NCBI GenBank assembly: GCA_030611815.1
Contig: JAUWPC010000142.1
Location: forward strand, 1 to 8,352
Source: Desulfobacteraceae bacterium
GTDB taxonomy: Bacteria; Desulfobacterota; DSM-4660; Desulfatiglandales; Desulfatiglandaceae
Direction of reading: 5' to 3'
DNA: 8,352 bases
The notes below the pieces were generated by a model. That model ran no database searches, was not told the DNA's origin, and saw only the letters and a program-made list of their open reading frames with translations. Positions 7,059 through 8,352 of the stretch are shown one piece after another (positions within the stretch are counted from its first letter, which is position 1; each line of letters starts with the position of its first letter). Position numbers and translations under genes: made by a program.

Positions 7059-8037
7059 GGAAAATCAACAATCAACAATCGACAATCAACAATCGACAAT
7101 CTCCATCGTCATTCCGGTCTTTAACGAGGAGGAAAACCTTGAAGAGCTGTTAGAACGGTGCCTGAACACCTGCACAGGGATGGAAAGGGATTTTGAGATC
7201 ATCCTTGTTGATGATGGGAGTTCCGATCAATCGCGAAATATGATCACAAAGGCTGCGGAACAAAACCCCGGAAGAATAGTCGGGCTCCTCTTAAACAGGA
7301 ATTATGGCCAGCATTCGGCTATTATGGCCGGTTTTGCAGAGGCAAGGGGGGATATCGTCATTACTTTAGACGCAGATCTCCAGAATCCGCCAGAGGAAAT
7401 TCAAAAGCTGGTCAAGAAGGCCGACGAGGGATTCGATGTGGTTGGAAGCGTCAGGATGCACAGGCGCGATACGCTTTTCAGGAGGTGGGCGTCCCTCATG
7501 GTCAACAAGGTCGTGCAGATGTCCACCGGTGTGGATATGCATGACTATGGCTGCATGCTAAGGGCCTACAACAGGCGAGTAGTTGACGCCATGCTCCAAT
7601 GTCATGAAAGGAGCACCTTTATCCCTGTGCTTGCAAACAGCTTTGCAGGGGCTACAGCAGAGATAGATGTAGATCATGCAGAGCGGTCTGCCGGTGATTC
7701 AAAGTACGGGTTATGGAAGCTCATTAACCTGCAGTTTGACCTGTTGACCAGCATGACAACTTTTCCCCTGCGCCTCTTGAATCTGCTTGGGGTAATCATA
7801 TCCGCCCTCGGTGTAGGTTTTGGCATATTCCTTTTTGTAATGAGATTGATCTACGGCCCTGAGTGGGCCGCTGCCGGGGTTTTTACCCTGTTTGCCATTC
7901 TTTTTATCTTTATCGGGGCACAGTTTCTTGGTATGGGGATGCTCGGAGAATATATCGGGCGAATCTATAGTGATGTGAGGGCGCGTCCACGATATTTTGT
8001 AGAGAGCGTTATGGGAGAGAGCAAGCTTAAGAAGTAA
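7054..8037 (+). CDS. arnC: ArnC, undecaprenyl-phosphate 4-deoxy-4-formamido-L-arabinose transferase
   Basis: 327 residues (E. coli ArnC is about 322). It transfers Ara4FN from UDP to undecaprenyl phosphate at the cytoplasmic face of the inner membrane. A GT2 catalytic domain starts at SIVIPVFNEEENL (17-29), with nucleotide-binding VDDGSSD (52-58), RNYGQHSAIMAGF and metal-site DADLQNPPEE (D106, D108). HDYGCMLRAYNRRVVDAML and CHERSTFIPVLAN are near-identical to enterobacterial ArnC. Two C-terminal helices (about 240-265 and 275-300) end in GEYIGRIYSDVRARPRYFVE. The start is taken as the ATG pair at 7054/7057, with AGGA and GAGG upstream inside the octamer array; an in-frame TTG at 7030 is an alternative. 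Residues 4-16 (NQQSTID, NQQSTI) are encoded by a heptamer repeat and are absent from the family, so the tail is unusual. Function call is firm; exact start less so. Confidence 0.95.
   Translation: MMENQQSTIDNQQSTISIVIPVFNEEENLEELLERCLNTCTGMERDFEIILVDDGSSDQSRNMITKAAEQNPGRIVGLLLNRNYGQHSAIMAGFAEARGDIVITLDADLQNPPEEIQKLVKKADEGFDVVGSVRMHRRDTLFRRWASLMVNKVVQMSTGVDMHDYGCMLRAYNRRVVDAMLQCHERSTFIPVLANSFAGATAEIDVDHAERSAGDSKYGLWKLINLQFDLLTSMTTFPLRLLNLLGVIISALGVGFGIFLFVMRLIYGPEWAAAGVFTLFAILFIFIGAQFLGMGMLGEYIGRIYSDVRARPRYFVESVMGESKLKK
7063..7101. repeat. Heptamer tandem array inside the 5' end of arnC (AATCRAC)
   Basis: Five 7-bp units (AATCAAC, AATCAAC, AATCGAC, AATCAAC, AATCGAC) plus a partial AATC lie between the arnC start codon and the first conserved strand of the enzyme. 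Because three units make 21 bp, they translate as a 7-residue repeat, NQQSTI plus D or S. Gain or loss of one unit would shift the arnC frame. Confidence 0.9.
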
Positions 8038-8039
8038 AC

Positions 8040-8088
8040 AGTAGGGAGTAAGCGGTAAGCAGTAGGAAATAGGGAGTAAGCAGTGGGG
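8040..8088. repeat. Heptamer tandem array between arnC and arnA (AGTARGS-like)
   Basis: Seven consecutive 7-bp units: AGTAGGG, AGTAAGC, GGTAAGC, AGTAGGA, AATAGGG, AGTAAGC, AGTGGGG. The array starts two bases after the arnC stop and ends about 30 bases before the arnA ribosome binding site. It fills about half of the 95-bp gap and has no coding potential of note. Confidence 0.88.
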
Positions 8089-8132
8089 AGCCAGAGCATG
8101 ATCCCGAAACAAGAATAACGAGGTCTTTATAT

Positions 8133-8352
8133 ATGAAAACAGTAGTATTAGCCTATCATACAATTGGATGCAGGGGAATTGAAGCGCTTCTGCGGAACGG
8201 TTTTGAAATATCCGCGGTTTTTACGCACAAAGATGACCCGGATGAAAATATCTGGTTTGAGTCTGTCGCAGAATTAGCTGCCTCCCGGAACATCCCGGTC
8301 TATGCCCCGGAGGATATCAACCACCCCCTCTGGGTTAGGAAGATCAGGGAGA
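8133..8352 (+). CDS. arnA: ArnA N-terminal formyltransferase region (3' end outside window)
   Basis: Partial: 73 codons are visible. MKTVVLAYHTIGCRGIEALL, then FEISAVFTHKDDPDENIWF, SVAELAASRNIPVYAPED and NHPLWVRKIRE match the start of E. coli ArnA as remembered almost segment for segment. This domain uses N10-formyl-tetrahydrofolate to formylate UDP-Ara4N in the cytoplasm; in full-length ArnA a C-terminal dehydrogenase domain oxidises and decarboxylates UDP-glucuronate. The catalytic HxSLLP region and the dehydrogenase half lie beyond the right edge, so a stand-alone formyltransferase cannot be excluded. The ATG at 8133 has GAGG nine bases upstream. It follows arnC by 95 bp, separated by a heptamer array; order arnB-arnC-arnA is as in enterobacteria. 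Confidence 0.9.
   Translation, partial: MKTVVLAYHTIGCRGIEALLRNGFEISAVFTHKDDPDENIWFESVAELAASRNIPVYAPEDINHPLWVRKIRE

Noticed and set aside
6749..7099. Minus-strand frame with a Ser-Ile-Pro-Gln-Ser-Leu-Asn repeat protein
   Set aside because: It is the antisense reading of the octamer and heptamer arrays and of the end of arnB; it has no ribosome site or family match.
6963..8088. CRISPR array
   Set aside because: Units are 7-8 bp in direct tandem without spacers, and no cas gene is present.
8099..8119. Tiny ORF (six codons) before arnA
   Set aside because: It has no clear ribosome site and no sign of a leader peptide; probably chance.

Overview
The window most likely comes from a Gram-negative bacterium of the Desulfobacterota (deltaproteobacterial) type. 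The evidence is the lipid A modification genes, the very characteristic start of the multi-PAS sensor kinase (MAKKPTYEELEQRVKELE, a leader I associate with that group), and dispersed short repeats in most intergenic gaps. This placement is an inference from protein style, not a database result.

Layout. The left third (1-2713, minus strand) is one long gene for a cytoplasmic histidine kinase with five PAS domains; its 3' end lies beyond the left edge. A 390-bp gap follows, holding a MITE-like inverted repeat. Next (3104-4717, minus) is a 537-residue thiamine-diphosphate enzyme of the acetolactate synthase/2-oxoacid decarboxylase superfamily. A 416-bp divergent gap (4718-5133) contains an octamer repeat, a PmrA-box-like direct repeat and a good sigma70-type promoter facing right.

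The right part (5134-8352, plus) is a lipid A aminoarabinose (Ara4N) locus. It opens with a broken N-terminal remnant of a family-2 glycosyltransferase. Then come a single four-helix ArnE/ArnF-type flippase subunit, ArnB (UDP-Ara4O aminotransferase), ArnC (undecaprenyl-phosphate Ara4FN transferase) and the first 73 codons of ArnA (formyltransferase end). In the pathway, ArnA oxidises UDP-GlcA and formylates UDP-Ara4N, ArnB aminates, ArnC moves Ara4FN to undecaprenyl phosphate, and the flippase exports the lipid-linked sugar after deformylation by ArnD. ArnD and ArnT are not in the window. The usual outcome is a less anionic lipid A and resistance to cationic peptides.

The least ordinary feature is a set of 7- or 8-bp-period tandem arrays in the gaps around the arn genes. 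One replaces the 3' end of the glycosyltransferase remnant. One contains the arnB stop codon and supplies the arnC ribosome binding site. One is translated as the N-terminal tail of ArnC, where a 7-bp change in copy number would shift the frame. One fills the arnC-arnA gap. I found no CRISPR array, RNA gene or transposase.
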